DNA of 64,000 nucleotides from Euonymus europaeus (taxonomy: Eukaryota > Streptophyta > Magnoliopsida > Celastrales > Celastraceae). Location: contig OY756957.1 in NCBI GenBank assembly GCA_963580455.1, positions 377,001 to 441,000 on the forward strand, given 5' to 3'. A model generated the notes under the pieces. That model was not told where the DNA came from. It ran no database searches and worked only from the letters and a program-made list of their open reading frames with translations. Positions 12,066-25,699 of this stretch are shown piece after piece (within the stretch, counting starts at the first letter, position 1; each line of letters begins with the position of its first letter). A program made the translations under genes and the position numbers.

Positions 12066-13140
12066 TATCTTGATTTCACACTAATTTTCGAGCTCTACGA
12101 TCCTGGGTTTTCGGATTTTGATTTCAGAACTCGTGGCTAGTTGGTCTCGTTTCACCTAGTTAGCCGCGAAATGTGGTTTCTTTACGTAAACGGTTTTATG
12201 AATATCTGTTCACTCCGAGTTCTGAATTCGGTGATTTTTAGCTCGATTTCACACTAATTTTCGAGCTCTACGATCCTGGCATTTCGGATTTTGATTTCAG
12301 AACTCGTGGCTAGTTGGTCTCGTTTCACCTAGTTTGCCGCGAAATGTGGTTTCTTTACGTAAACGGTTTTATGAATATCCGTTGACTCCGAGTTCTGAAT
12401 TCGGTGATTTTTAGCTTGATTTCACACTACTTTTCGAGCTCTACAATCCTGGCATTTCGGATTTTGATTTCAGAACTCGTGGCTAGTAGGTCTCGTTTCA
12501 CCTAGTTAGCCGCGAAATGTGGTTTCTTTACGTAAACGGTTTTATGAATATCCGTTGACTCCGAGTTCTGAATTCGGTGATTTTTAGCTTGATTACACAC
12601 TACTTTTCAAGCTCTACAATGTTGGCGTTTCGGATTTTGATTTCAGAACTCGTGGCTAGTAGGTCTCGTTTCTCCTAGTTAGCCGCGAAATGTGGTTTCT
12701 TTACGTAAACGGTTTTATGAATATCCGTTGACTCCGAGTTCTGAATTCGGTGATTTTTAGCTTGATTACACACTACTTTTCAAGCTCTACAATCTTGGCG
12801 TTTCGGATTTTGATTTCAGAACTCGTGGCTAGTAGGTCTCGTTTCTCCTAGTTAGCCGCGAAATGTGGTTTCTTTACGTAAACGGTTTTATGAATATCCG
12901 TTGACTCCGAGTTCTGAATTCGGTGATTTTTAGCTTGATTACACACTACTTTTCAAGCTCTACAATCTTGGCGTTTCGGATTTTGATTTCAGAACTCGTG
13001 GCTAGTAGGTCTCGTTTCTCCTAGTTAGCCGCGAAATGTGGTTTCTTTACGTAAACGGTTTTATGAATATCCGTTGACTCCGAGTTCTGAATTCGGTGAT
13101 TTTTATCTTGATTTCACACTAATTTTCGAGCTCTACGATC
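12066..13140 (+). repeat. 6-monomer spacing of TTATCTTG module
   Basis: The combination TTTTATCTTG / AATTTTCGAG / CCTGGGTTTTCGG is found at 12,066 and 13,104, exactly 1,038 bp (6 x 173) apart. Between them lie several near-identical monomers of the TTTTCAAGCTC / CAATCTTGG type repeated one after another, including a CAATGTTGG variant near 12,617 that recurs near 16,600. Confidence 0.65.
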
Positions 13141-13339
13141 CTGGGTTTTCGGATTTTGATTTCAGAACTCGTGGCTAGTAGGTCTCGCTTCTCCTAGTTA
13201 GCCGCGAAATGTGGTTTCTTTACGTAAACGGTTTTATGAATATCATTTGACTCCGAGTTCTGAATTCGGTGATTTTTAGCTTGATTTCACACTACTTTTC
13301 GAGCTCTACAATCCTGGCGTTTCGGATTTTGATTTCAGA

Positions 13340-14720
13340 ACTCATGGCTAGTAGGTCTCGTTTCTCCTAGTTAGCCGCGAAATGTGGTTTCTTTACGTAA
13401 ACGAATTTATGAATATCCGTTGACTCCGAGTTCTGAATTCGGTGATTTTTAGCTTCATTTCACACTACTTTTCGAGCTCTACAATCCTGGTGTTTCGGAT
13501 TTTGATTTCAGAACTCGTGGCTAGTTGGTCTCGTTTCACCTAGTTTGCCGCGAAATGTGGTTTCTTTACGTAAACGGTTTTATGAATATCCGTTGACTCC
13601 GAGTTCTGAATTCGGTGATTTTTAGCTTGATCACACACTACTTTTCAAGCTCTACAATCCTGGCATTTCGGATCTTGATTTCAGAACTCGTGGCTAGTAG
13701 GTCTCGTTTCACCTAGTTAGCTGCGAAATGTGGTTTCTTTACGTAAACGGTTTTATGAATATCCGTTGACTCCGAGTTTTGAATTCGGTGATTTTTAGCT
13801 TGATTTCACACTACTTTTGGAGCTCTACTATCCTGCCGTTTCGGATTTTGATTTCAGAACTCGTGGCTAGTTGGTCTCGTTTCACCAAGTTAGCCGCAAA
13901 ATGTGGTTTCTTTACGTAAACGGTTTTACGAATATCCGTTAACTCCGAGTTCTGAATTCGGTGATTTTTAGCTTGATTTCACACTAATTTTCGAGCTCTA
14001 CGATCCTGGCGTTTCGGATTTTTATTTCAGAACTCGTGGCTAGTAGGTCTCGTTTCTCCTAGTTAGCCGCGAAATGTGGTTTCTTTACGTAAACGAATTT
14101 ATGAATATCCGTTGACTCCGAGTTCTGAATTCGGTGATTTTTAGCTTCATTTCACACTACTTTTCGAGCTCTACAATCCTGGTGTTTCGGATTTTGATTT
14201 CAGAACTCGTGGCTAGTTGGTCTCGTTTCACCTAGTTTGCCGCGAAATGTGGTTTCTTTACGTAAACGGTTTTATGAATATCCGTTGACTCCGAGTTCTG
14301 AATTCGGTGATTTTTAGCTTGATTACACACTACTTTTCAAGCTCTACAATCCTGGCATTTCGGATCTTGATTTCAGAACTCGTGGCTAGTAGGTCTCGTT
14401 TCACCTAGTTAGCTGCGAAATGTGGTTTCTTTACGTAAACGGTTTTGTGAATATCCGTTGACTCCGAGTTTTGAATTCGGTGATTTTTAGCTTGATTTCA
14501 CACTACTTTTGGAGCTCTACGATCCTGCCGTTTCGGATTTTGATTTCAGAACTCGTGGCTAGTTGGTCTCGTTTCACCAAGTTAGCCGCAAAATGTGGTT
14601 TCTTTACGTAAACGGTTTTACGAATATCCGTTAACTCCGAGTTCTGAATTCGGTGATTTTTAGCTTGATTTCACACTAATTTTCGAGCTCTACGATCCTG
14701 GCATTTCGGATTTTTATTTC
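13340..14720 (+). repeat. 4-monomer duplication (period 692 bp)
   Basis: ACGAATTTATG occurs at 13,401 and 14,093, 692 bp apart (4 x 173). The following rare variants repeat in the same order in both copies: GCTTCATTTC with GGTGTTTCGG, GGATCTTGATT, GTTAGCTGCG, TTTTGGAGCTC, then CACCAAGTTAGCCGCAAAATG with GTTTTACGAATATCCGTTAA, then GGATTTTTATTTC. The same run reappears near 23.2-23.5 kb and 24.4-24.75 kb. Confidence 0.75.
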
Positions 14721-16710
14721 AGAACTCGTGGCTAGTTGGTCTCGTTTCACCTAGTTAGCCGCGAAATGTGGTTTCTTTACGTAAACAGTTTTATGAATAT
14801 CCGTTGACTCCGAGTTCTGAATTCGGTGATTTTTAGCTTGATTTCACACTACTTTTCGAGCTCTACGATCCTGGCGTTTCGGATTTTGATATCAGAGCTC
14901 GTGGCTAGTTGGTCTCGTTTCACCTAGTTAGCCGCGAAATGTGGTTTCTTTATGTAAACGGTTTTATGAATATCCGTTGACTCCGAGTTTTGAATTCGGT
15001 GATTTTTAGATTGATTTCACACTACTTTTCGAGCTCTACGATCCTGGAATTTCGGATTTTGATTTCAGAGCTCGTGGCTAGTTGGTCTCGTTTCACCTAG
15101 TTAGCCGCGAAATGTGGTTTCTTTACGTAAACGGTTTTATGAATATCCGTTGACTCCGAGTTCTGAATTCGGTGATTTTTATCTTGATTTCACACTAATT
15201 TTCGAGCTCTACGATCCTGGGTTTTCGGATTTTGATTTCAGAACTCGTGGCTAGTTGGTCTCGTTTCACCTAGTTAGCCGCGAAATGTGGTTTCTTTACG
15301 TAAACGGTTTTATGAATATCTGTTCACTCCGAGTTCTGAATTCGGTGATTTTTAGCTCGATTTCACACTAATTTTCGAGCTCTACGATCCTGGCGTTTCG
15401 GATTTTGATTTCAGAACTCGTGGCTAGTTGGTCTCGTTTCACCTAGTTTGCCGCGAAATGTGGTTTCTTTACGTAAACGGTTTTATGAATATCCGTTGAC
15501 TCCGAGTTCTGAATTCGGTGATTTTTAGCTTGATTTCACACTACTTTTCGAGCTCTACAATCCTGGCATTTCGGATTTTGATTTCAGAACTCGTGGCTAG
15601 TAGGTCTCGTTTCACCTAGTTAGCCGCGAAATGTGGTTTCTTTACGTAAACGGTTTTATGAATATCCGTTGACTCCGAGTTCTGAATTCGGTGATTTTTA
15701 GCTTGATTACACACTACTTTTCAAGCTCTACAATCTTGGCGTTTCGGATTTTGATTTCAGAACTCGTGGCTAGTAGGTCTCGTTTCTCCTAGTTAGCCGC
15801 GAAATGTGGTTTCTTTACGTAAACGGTTTTATGAATATCCGTTGACTCCGAGTTCTGAATTCGGTGATTTTTAGCTTGATTACACACTACTTTTCAAGCT
15901 CTACAATCTTGGCGTTTCGGATTTTGATTTCAGAACTCGTGGCTAGTAGGTCTCGTTTCTCCTAGTTAGCCGCGAAATGTGGTTTCTTTACGTAAACGGT
16001 TTTATGAATATCCGTTGACTCCGAGTTCTGAATTCGGTGATTTTTATCTTGATTTCACACTAATTTTCGAGCTCTACGATCCTGGGTTTTCGGATTTTGA
16101 TTTCAGAACTCGTGGCTAGTTGGTCTCGTTTCACCTAGTTAGCCGCGAAATGTGGTTTCTTTACGTAAACGGTTTTATGAATATCTGTTCACTCCGAGTT
16201 CTGAATTCGGTGATTTTTAGCTCGATTTCACACTAATTTTCGAGCTCTACGATCCTGGCGTTTCGGATTTTGATTTCAGAACTCGTGGCTAGTTGGTCTC
16301 GTTTCACCTAGTTTGCCGCGAAATGTGGTTTCTTTACGTAAACGGTTTTATGAATATCCGTTGACTCCGAGTTCTGAATTCGGTGATTTTTAGCTTGATT
16401 TCACACTACTTTTCGAGCTCTACAATCCTGGCATTTCGGATTTTGATTTCAGAACTCGTGGCTAGTAGGTCTCGTTTCACCTAGTTAGCCGCGAAATGTG
16501 GTTTCTTTACGTAAACGGTTTTATGAATATCCGTTGACTCCGAGTTCTGAATTCGGTGATTTTTAGCTTGATTACACACTACTTTTCAAGCTCTACAATG
16601 TTGGCATTTCGGATTTTGATTTCAGAACTCGTGGCTAGTAGGTCTCGTTTCTCCTAAATAGCCGCGAAATGTGGTTTCTTTACGTAAACGGTTTTATGAA
16701 TATCCGTTGC

Positions 16711-19700
16711 CTCCGAGTTCTGAATTCGGTGATTTTTAGCTTGATTACACACTACTTTTCAAGCTCTACAATCTTGGCGTTTCGGATTTTGATTTCAGAA
16801 CTCGTGGCTAGTAGGTCTCGTTTCTCCTAGTTAGCCGCGAAATGTGGTTTCTTTACGTAAACGGTTTTATGAATATCCGTTGACTCCGAGTTCTGAATTC
16901 GGTGATTTTTAGCTTCATTTCACACTACTTTTCGAGCTCTACAATCCTGGTGTTTCAGATTTTGATTTCAGAACTCGTGGCTAGTTGGTCTCATTTCAGC
17001 TAGTTTGCCGCGAAATGTGGTTTCTTTACGTAAACGGTTTTATGAATATCCGTTGACTCCGAGTTCTGAATTCGGTGATTTTTAGCTTGATTACACACTA
17101 CTTTTCAAGCTCTACAATCCTGGCGTTTCGGATTTTGATTTCAGAACTCGTGGCTAGTAGGTCTCGCTTCTCCTAGTTAGCCGCTAAATGTGGTTTCTTT
17201 ACGTAAACGGTTTTATGAATATCATTTGACTCCGAGTTCTGAATTCGGTGATTTTTAGCTTGATTTCACACTACTTTTCGAGCTCTACAATCCTGGCGTT
17301 TCGGATTTTGATTTCAGAACTCATGGCTAGTAGGTCTCGTTTCTCCTAGTTAGCCGCGAAATGTGGTTTCTTTACGTAAACGAATTTATGAATATCCGTT
17401 GACTCCGAGTTCTGAATTCGGTGATTTTTAGCTTCATTTCACACTACTTTTCGAGCTCTACAATCCTGGTGTTTCGGATTTTGATTTCAGAACTCGTGGC
17501 TAGTTGGTCTCGTTTCACCTAGTTTGCCGCGAAATGTGGTTTCTTTACGTAAACGGTTTTATGAATATCCGTTGACTCCGAGTTCTGAATTCGGTGATTT
17601 TTAGCTTGATTACACACTACTTTTCAAGCTCTACAATCTTGGCGTTTCGGATTTTGATTTCAGAACTCGTGGCTAGTAGGTCTCGTTTCTCCTAGTTAGC
17701 CGCGAAATGTGGTTTCTTTACGTAAACGGTTTTATGAATATCCGTTGACTCCGAGTTCTGAATTCGGTGATTTTTAGCTTCATTTCACACTACTTTTCGA
17801 GCTCTACAATCCTGGTGTTTCAGATTTTGATTTCAGAACTCGTGGCTAGTTGGTCTCATTTCACCTAGTTTGCCGCGAAATGTGGTTTCTTTACGTAAAC
17901 GGTTTTATGAATATCCGTTGACTCCGAGTTCTGAATTCGGTGATTTTTAGCTTGATTACACACTACTTTTCAAGCTCTACAATCCTGGAGTTTCGGATTT
18001 TGATTTCAGAACTCGTGGCTAGTAGGTCTCGCTTCTCCTAGTTAGCCGCGAAATGTGGTTTCTTTACGTAAACGGTTTTATGAATATCATTTGACTCCGA
18101 GTTCTGAATTCGGTGATTTTTAGCTTGATTTCACACTACTTTTCGAGCTCTACAATCCTGGCGTTTCGGATTTTGATTTCAGAACTCATGGCTAGTAGGT
18201 CTCGTTTCTCCTAGTTAGCCGCGAAATGTGGTTTCTTTACGTAAACGAATTTATGAATATCCGTTGACTCCGAGTTCTGAATTCGGTGATTTTTAGCTTC
18301 ATTTCACACTACTTTTCGAGCTCTACAATCCTGGTGTTTTGGATTTTGATTTCAGAACTCGTGGCTAGTTGGTCTCGTTTTACCTAGTTTGCCGCGAAAT
18401 GTGGTTTCCTTACGTAAACGGTTTTATGAATATCCGTTGACTCCGAGTTCTGAATTCGGTGATTTTTAGCTTGATTTCACACTACTTTTCGAGCTCTACG
18501 ATCCTGCCGTTTCGGATTTTGATTTCAGAACTCGTGGCTAGTTGGTCTCGTTTCACCTAGTTAGCCGCGAAATGTGGTTTCTTTACGTAAACGGTTTTAT
18601 GAATATCCGTTGACTCCGAGTTCTGAATTCGGTGATTTTTAGCTTGATTTCACACTACTTTTCGAGCCCTACGATCCTGCCGTTTCGGATTTTGATTTCA
18701 GAACTCGTGGCTAGTTGGTCTCGTTTCACCTAGTTAGCCGCGAAATGTGGTTTCTTTACGTAAACGGTTTTATGAATATCCGTTGACTCCGAGTTCTGAA
18801 TTCGGTGATTTTTAGCTTGATTTCACACTAATTTTCGAGCCCTACAATCCTGGCGTTTCGGATTTTTATTCCAGAACTCGTGGCTAGTTAGTCTCGTTTC
18901 ACCTAGTTAGCCGCGAAATGTGGTTTCTTTACGTAAACGGTTTTATGAATATCCGTTGACTCCGAGTTCTGAATTCGGTGATTTTTAGCTTGATTTCACA
19001 CTACTTTTCGAGCTCTACAATCCTGGCATTTCGGATTTTGATTTCAGAACTCGTGGCTAGTAGGTCTCGTTTCTCCTAGTTAGCCGCGAAATGTGGTTTC
19101 TTTACGTAAACGGTTTTGTGAATATCCGTTGATTCCGAGTTCTAAATTCGGTGATTTTTAGCTTGATTACACACTACTTTTCGAGCTCTACAATCCTGGC
19201 GTTTCGGATTTTGATTTCAGAACTCATGGCTAGTAGGTCTCGTTTCTCCTAGTTAGCCGCGAAATGTGGTTTCTTTACGTAAACGAATTTATGAATATCC
19301 GTTGACTCCGAGTTCTGAATTCGGTGATTTTTAGCTTCATTTCACACTACTTTTCGAGCTCTACAATCCTGGTGTTTCGGATTTTGATTTCAGAACTCGT
19401 GGCTAGTTGGTCTCGTTTCACCTAGTTTGCCGCGAAATGTGGTTTCTTTACGTAAACGGTTTTATGAATATCCGTTGACTCCGAGTTCTGAATTCGGTGA
19501 TTTTTAGCTTGATTACACACTACTTTTCAAGCTCTACAATCTTGGCGTTTCGGATTTTGATTTCAGAACTCGTGGCTAGTAGGTCTCGTTTCTCCTAGTT
19601 AGCCGCGAAATGTGGTTTCTTTACGTAAACGGTTTTATGAATATCCGTTGACTCCGAGTTCTGAATTCGGTGATTTTTAGCTTCATTTCACACTACTTTT

Positions 19701-21968
19701 CGAGCTCTACAATCCTGGTGTTTCAGATTTTGATTTCAGAACTCGTGGCTAGTTGGTCTCATTTCAGCTAGTTTGCCGCGAAATGTGGTTTCTTTACGTA
19801 AACGGTTTTATGAATATCCGTTGACTCCGAGTTCTGAATTCGGTGATTTTTAGCTTGATTACACACTACTTTTCAAGCTCTACAATCCTGGCGTTTCGGA
19901 TTTTGATTTCAGAACTCGTGGCTAGTAGGTCTCGCTTCTCCTAGTTAGCCGCTAAATGTGGTTTCTTTACGTAAACGGTTTTATGAATATCATTTGACTC
20001 CGAGTTCTGAATTCGGTGATTTTTAGCTTGATTTCACACTACTTTTCGAGCTCTACAATCCTGGCGTTTCGGATTTTGATTTCAGAACTCATGGCTAGTA
20101 GGTCTCGTTTCTCCTAGTTAGCCGCGAAATGTGGTTTCTTTACGTAAACGAATTTATGAATATCCGTTGACTCCGAGTTCTGAATTCGGTGATTTTTAGC
20201 TTCATTTCACACTACTTTTCGAGCTCTACAATCCTGGTGTTTCGGATTTTGATTTCAGAACTCGTGGCTAGTTGGTCTCGTTTCACCTAGTTTGCCGCGA
20301 AATGTGGTTTCTTTACGTAAACGGTTTTATGAATATCCGTTGACTCCGAGTTCTGAATTCGGTGATTTTTAGCTTGATTACACACTACTTTTCAAGCTCT
20401 ACAATCTTGGCGTTTCGGATTTTGATTTCAGAACTCGTGGCTAGTAGGTCTCGTTTCTCCTAGTTAGCCGCGAAATGTGGTTTCTTTACGTAAACGGTTT
20501 TATGAATATCCGTTGACTCCGAGTTCTGAATTCGGTGATTTTTAGCTTCATTTCACACTACTTTTCGAGCTCTACAATCCTGGTGTTTCAGATTTTGATT
20601 TCAGAACTCGTGGCTAGTTGGTCTCATTTCACCTAGTTTGCCGCGAAATGTGGTTTCTTTACGTAAACGGTTTTATGAATATCCGTTGACTCCGAGTTCT
20701 GAATTCGGTGATTTTTAGCTTGATTACACACTACTTTTCAAGCTCTACAATCCTGGAGTTTCGGATTTTGATTTCAGAACTCGTGGCTAGTAGGTCTCGC
20801 TTCTCCTAGTTAGCCGCGAAATGTGGTTTCTTTACGTAAACGGTTTTATGAATATCATTTGACTCCGAGTTCTGAATTCGGTGATTTTTAGCTTGATTTC
20901 ACACTACTTTTCGAGCTCTACAATCCTGGCGTTTCGGATTTTGATTTCAGAACTCATGGCTAGTAGGTCTCGTTTCTCCTAGTTAGCCGCGAAATGTGGT
21001 TTCTTTACGTAAACGAATTTATGAATATCCGTTGACTCCGAGTTCTGAATTCGGTGATTTTTAGCTTCATTTCACACTACTTTTCGAGCTCTACAATCCT
21101 GGTGTTTTGGATTTTGATTTCAGAACTCGTGGCTAGTTGGTCTCGTTTTACCTAGTTTGCCGCGAAATGTGGTTTCCTTACGTAAACGGTTTTATGAATA
21201 TCCGTTGACTCCGAGTTCTGAATTCGGTGATTTTTAGCTTGATTTCACACTACTTTTCGAGCTCTACGATCCTGCCGTTTCGGATTTTGATTTCAGAACT
21301 CGTGGCTAGTTGGTCTCGTTTCACCTAGTTAGCCGCGAAATGTGGTTTCTTTACGTAAACGGTTTTATGAATATCCGTTGACTCCGAGTTCTGAATTCGG
21401 TGATTTTTAGCTTGATTTCACACTACTTTTCGAGCCCTACGATCCTGCCGTTTCGGATTTTGATTTCAGAACTCGTGGCTAGTTGGTCTCGTTTCACCTA
21501 GTTAGCCGCGAAATGTGGTTTCTTTACGTAAACGGTTTTATGAATATCCGTTGACTCCGAGTTCTGAATTCGGTGATTTTTAGCTTGATTTCACACTAAT
21601 TTTCGAGCCCTACAATCCTGGCGTTTCGGATTTTTATTCCAGAACTCGTGGCTAGTTAGTCTCGTTTCACCTAGTTAGCCGCGAAATGTGGTTTCTTTAC
21701 GTAAACGGTTTTATGAATATCCGTTGACTCCGAGTTCTGAATTCGGTGATTTTTAGCTTGATTTCACACTACTTTTCGAGCTCTACAATCCTGGCATTTC
21801 GGATTTTGATTTCAGAACTCGTGGCTAGTAGGTCTCGTTTCTCCTAGTTAGCCGCGAAATGTGGTTTCTTTACGTAAACGGTTTTGTGAATATCCGTTGA
21901 TTCCGAGTTCTAAATTCGGTGATTTTTAGCTTGATTACACACTACTTTTCGAGCTCTACAATCCTGGC
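16711..21968 (+). repeat. 16-monomer duplication (period 2,768 bp), near identical
   Basis: Bases 16,711-19,200 match 19,479-21,968 at exactly 2,768 bp (16 x 173). Private variants shared by both copies include CATTTCAGCTAG, GCCGCTAAATG, GGTGTTTTGGATT, CGTTTTACCTAG, TTTCCTTACG, CGAGCCCTAC (18,663 and 21,431), GGCTAGTTAGTC, and GATTCCGAGTTCTAAATTC. I spotted no difference in the 2,490 bp, although I could not align every base. ACGAATTTATG at 17,380, 18,245, 19,283, 20,148 and 21,013 (steps of 5, 6, 5 and 5 monomers) shows that the block is itself made of repeated 5-monomer pieces. Confidence 0.85.
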
Positions 21969-24900
21969 ATTTTGGATTTTGATTTTAGAACTCGTGGCTA
22001 GTTGGTCTCGTTTCACCTATTTAGCCGCGAAATGTGGTTTCTTTACGTAAACGGTTTTAGGAATATCCGTTGACTCCAAAATCTGAATTCGGTGATTTTT
22101 AGCTTGATTTCACACTACTTTTCGAGCTCTACGATCCTGGCGTTTCGGATTTTGATTTCAGAACTCGTGGCTAGTAGGTCTCGTTTCACCTAGTTAGCCG
22201 CGAAATGTGGTTTCTTTACGTAAACAGTTTTATGAATATCCTTTGACTCCGAGTTCTGAATTCGTTGATTTTTAGCTTGATTTCACACTACTTTTCGAGC
22301 TCTACAATCCCGGGTTTTCGGATTTCGATTTCAGAACTCGTGGCTAGTAGGTCTCGTTTCTCCTAGTTAGCCGCGAAATGTGGTTTCTTTACGTAAACGG
22401 TTTTATGAATATCATTTGACTCCGAGTTCTGAATTCGGTGATTTTTAGCTTGATTTCACACTACTTTTCGAGCTCTACAATCCTGGAGTTTCGGATTTTG
22501 ATATCAGAACTCGTGGCTAGTAGGTCTCGTTTCTCCTAGTTAGCCGCGAAATGTGGTTTCTTTACGTAAACGGTTTTATGAATATCCGTTGACTCCGAGT
22601 TCTGAATTCGGTGATTTTTAGCTTCATTTCACACTACTTTTCGAGCTCTACAATCCTGGTGTTTCGGATTTTGATTTCAGAACTCGTGGCTAGTTGGTCT
22701 CATTTCACCTAGTTTACCGCGAAATGTGGTTTCTTTACGTAAACGGTTTTATGAATATCCGTTGACTCCGAGTTCTGAATTCGGTGATTTTTAGCTTGAT
22801 TTCACACTAATTTTCGAGCTCTACAATCCTGGGTTTTCGGATTTCGATTTCAGAACTCGTGGCTAGTAGGTCTCGTTTCACCTAGTTAGCCGCGAAATGT
22901 GGTTTCTTTACGTAAACGGTTTTATGAATATCCGTTGACTCGGATTTCTGAATTCGGTGATTTTTAGATTGATTTCACACTACTTTTTGAGCTCTACGAT
23001 CCTGGCGTTTCGGATTTTGATTTCAGAACTCGTGGCTAGTAGGTCTCGCTTCTCCTAGTTAGCCGCGAAATGTGGTTTCTTTACGTAAACGGTTTTATGA
23101 ATATCATTTGACTCCGAGTTCTGAATTCGGTGATTTTTAGCTTGATTTCACACTACTTTTCGAGCTCTACAATCCTGGCGTTTCGGATTTTGATTTCAGA
23201 ACTCATGGCTAGTAGGTCTCGTTTCACCTAGTTAGCTGCGAAATGTGGTTTCTTTACGTAAACGGTTTTATGAATATCCGTTGACTCCCAGTTTTGAATT
23301 CGGTGATTTTAAGCTTGATTTCACACTACTTTTGGAGCTCTACGATCCTGCCGTTTCGGATTTTGATTTCAGAACTCGTGGCTAGTTGGTCTCGTTTCAC
23401 CAAGTTAGCCGCAAAATGTGGTTTCTTTACGTAAACGGTTTTACGAATATCCGTTAACTCCGAGTTCTGAATTCGGTGATTTTTAGCTTGATTTCACACT
23501 AATTTTCGAGCTCTACGATCCTGGCGTTTCGGATTTTTATTTCAGAACTCGTGGCTAGTTGGTCTCGTTTCACCTAGTTAGCCGCGAAATGTGGTTTCTT
23601 TACGTAAACAGTTTTATGAATATCCGTTGACTCCGAGTTCTGAATTCGGTGATTTTTAGCTTGATTTCACACTACTTTTCGAGCTCTACGATCCTGGCGT
23701 TTCGGATTTTGATATCAGAGCTCGTGGCTAGTAGGTCTCGTTTCACCTAGTTAGCCGCGAAATGTGGTTTCTTTACGTAAACGGTTTTATGAATATCCGT
23801 TGACTCGGATTTCTGAATTCGGTGATTTTTAGATTGATTTCACACTACTTTTTGAGCTCTACGATCCTGGCGTTTCGGATTTTGATTTCAGAACTCGTGG
23901 CTAGTAGGTCTCGCTTCTCCTAGTTATCCGCGAAATGTGGTTTCTTTACGTAAACGGTTTTATGAATATCATTTGACTCCGAGTTCTGAATTCGGTGATT
24001 TTTAGCTTGATTTCACACTACTTTTCGAGCTCTACAATCCTGGCGTTTCGGATTTTGATTTCAGAACTCATGGCTAGTAGGTCTCGTTTCTCCTAGTTAG
24101 CCGCGAAATGTGGTTTCTTTACGTAAACGAATTTATGAATATCCGTTGACTCCGAGTTCTGAATTCGGTGATTTTTAGCTTCATTTCACACTACTTTTCG
24201 AGCTCTACAATCCTGGTGTTTTGGATTTTGATTTCAGAACTCGTGGCTAGTTGGTCTCGTTTCACCTAGTTTGCCGCGAAATGTGGTTTCTTTACGTAAA
24301 CGGTTTTATGAATATCCGTTGACTCCGAGTTCTGAATTCGGTGATTTTTAGCTTGATTACACACTACTTTTCAAGCTCTACAATCCTGGCATTTCGGATC
24401 TTGATTTCAGAACTCGTGGCTAGTAGGTCTCGTTTCACCTAGTTAGCTGCGAAATGTGGTTTCTTTACGTAAACGGTTTTATGAATATCCGTTGACTCCC
24501 AGTTTTGAATTCGGTGATTTTAAGCTTGATTTCACACTACTTTTGGAGCTCTACGATCCTGCCGTTTCGGATTTTGATTTCAGAACTCGTGGCTTGTTGG
24601 TCTCGTTTCACCAAGTTAGCCGCAAAATGTGGTTTCTTTACGTAAACGGTTTTACGAATATCCGTTAACTCCGAGTTCTGAATTCGGTGATTTTTAGCTT
24701 GATTTCACACTAATTTTCGAGCTCTACGATCCTGGCGTTTCGGATTTTTATTTCAGAACTCGTGGCTAGTTGGTCTCGTTTCACCTAGTTAGCCGCGAAA
24801 TGTGGTTTCTTTACGTAAACAGTTTTATGAATATCCGTTGACTCCGAGTTCTGAATTCGGTGATTTTTAGCTTGATTTCACACTACTTTTCGAGCTCTAC

Positions 24901-25699
24901 GATCCTGGCGTTTCGGATTTTGATATCAGAGCTCGTGGCTAGTTGGTCTCGTTTCACCTAGTTAGCCGCGAAATGTGGTTTCTTTATGTAAACGGTTTTA
25001 TGAATATCCGTTGACTCCGAGTTTTGAATTCGGTGATTTTTAGATTGATTTCACACTACTTTTCGAGCTCTACGATCCTGGAATTTCGGATTTTGATTTC
25101 AGAGCTCGTGGCTAGTTGGTCTCGTTTCACCTAGTTAGCTGCGAAATGTGGTTTCTTTACGTAAACGGTTTTATGAATATCCGTTGACTCCGAGTTCTGA
25201 ATTCGGTGATTTTTAGCTTGATTTCACACTAATTTTCGAGCTCTACGATCCTGGGTTTTCGGATTTTGATTTCAGAACTCGTGGCTAGTTGGTCTCGTTT
25301 CACCTAGTTAGCCGCGAAATGTGGTTTCTTTACGTAAACTGTTTTATGAATATCTGTTCACTCCGAGTTCTGAATTCGGTGATTTTTAGCTCGATTTCAC
25401 ACTAATTTTCGAGCTCTACGATCCTGGCGTTTCGGATTTTGATTTCAGAACTCGTGGCTAGTTGGTCTCGTTTCACCTAGTTTGCCGCGAAATTTGGTTT
25501 CTTTACGTAAACGGTTTTATGAATATCCGTTGACTCCGAGTTCTGAATTCGGTGATTTTTAGCTTGATTTCACACTACTTTTCGAGCTCTACAATCCTGG
25601 CATTTCGGATTTTGATTTCAGAACTCGTGGCTAGTAGGTCTCGTTTCACCTAGTTAGCCGCGAAATGTGGTTTCTTTACGTAAACGGTTTTATGAATAT

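Noticed and set aside
24456..24668. 70-codon open reading frame on the + strand
   Set aside because: It lies entirely within satellite monomers. It is open only because local variants remove the usual stops (TTTTAAGCTTG for TTTTTAGCTTG, GGCTTGTTGG for GGCTAGTTGG). The predicted peptide is just the monomer read in shifting frames, and no other copy is open.
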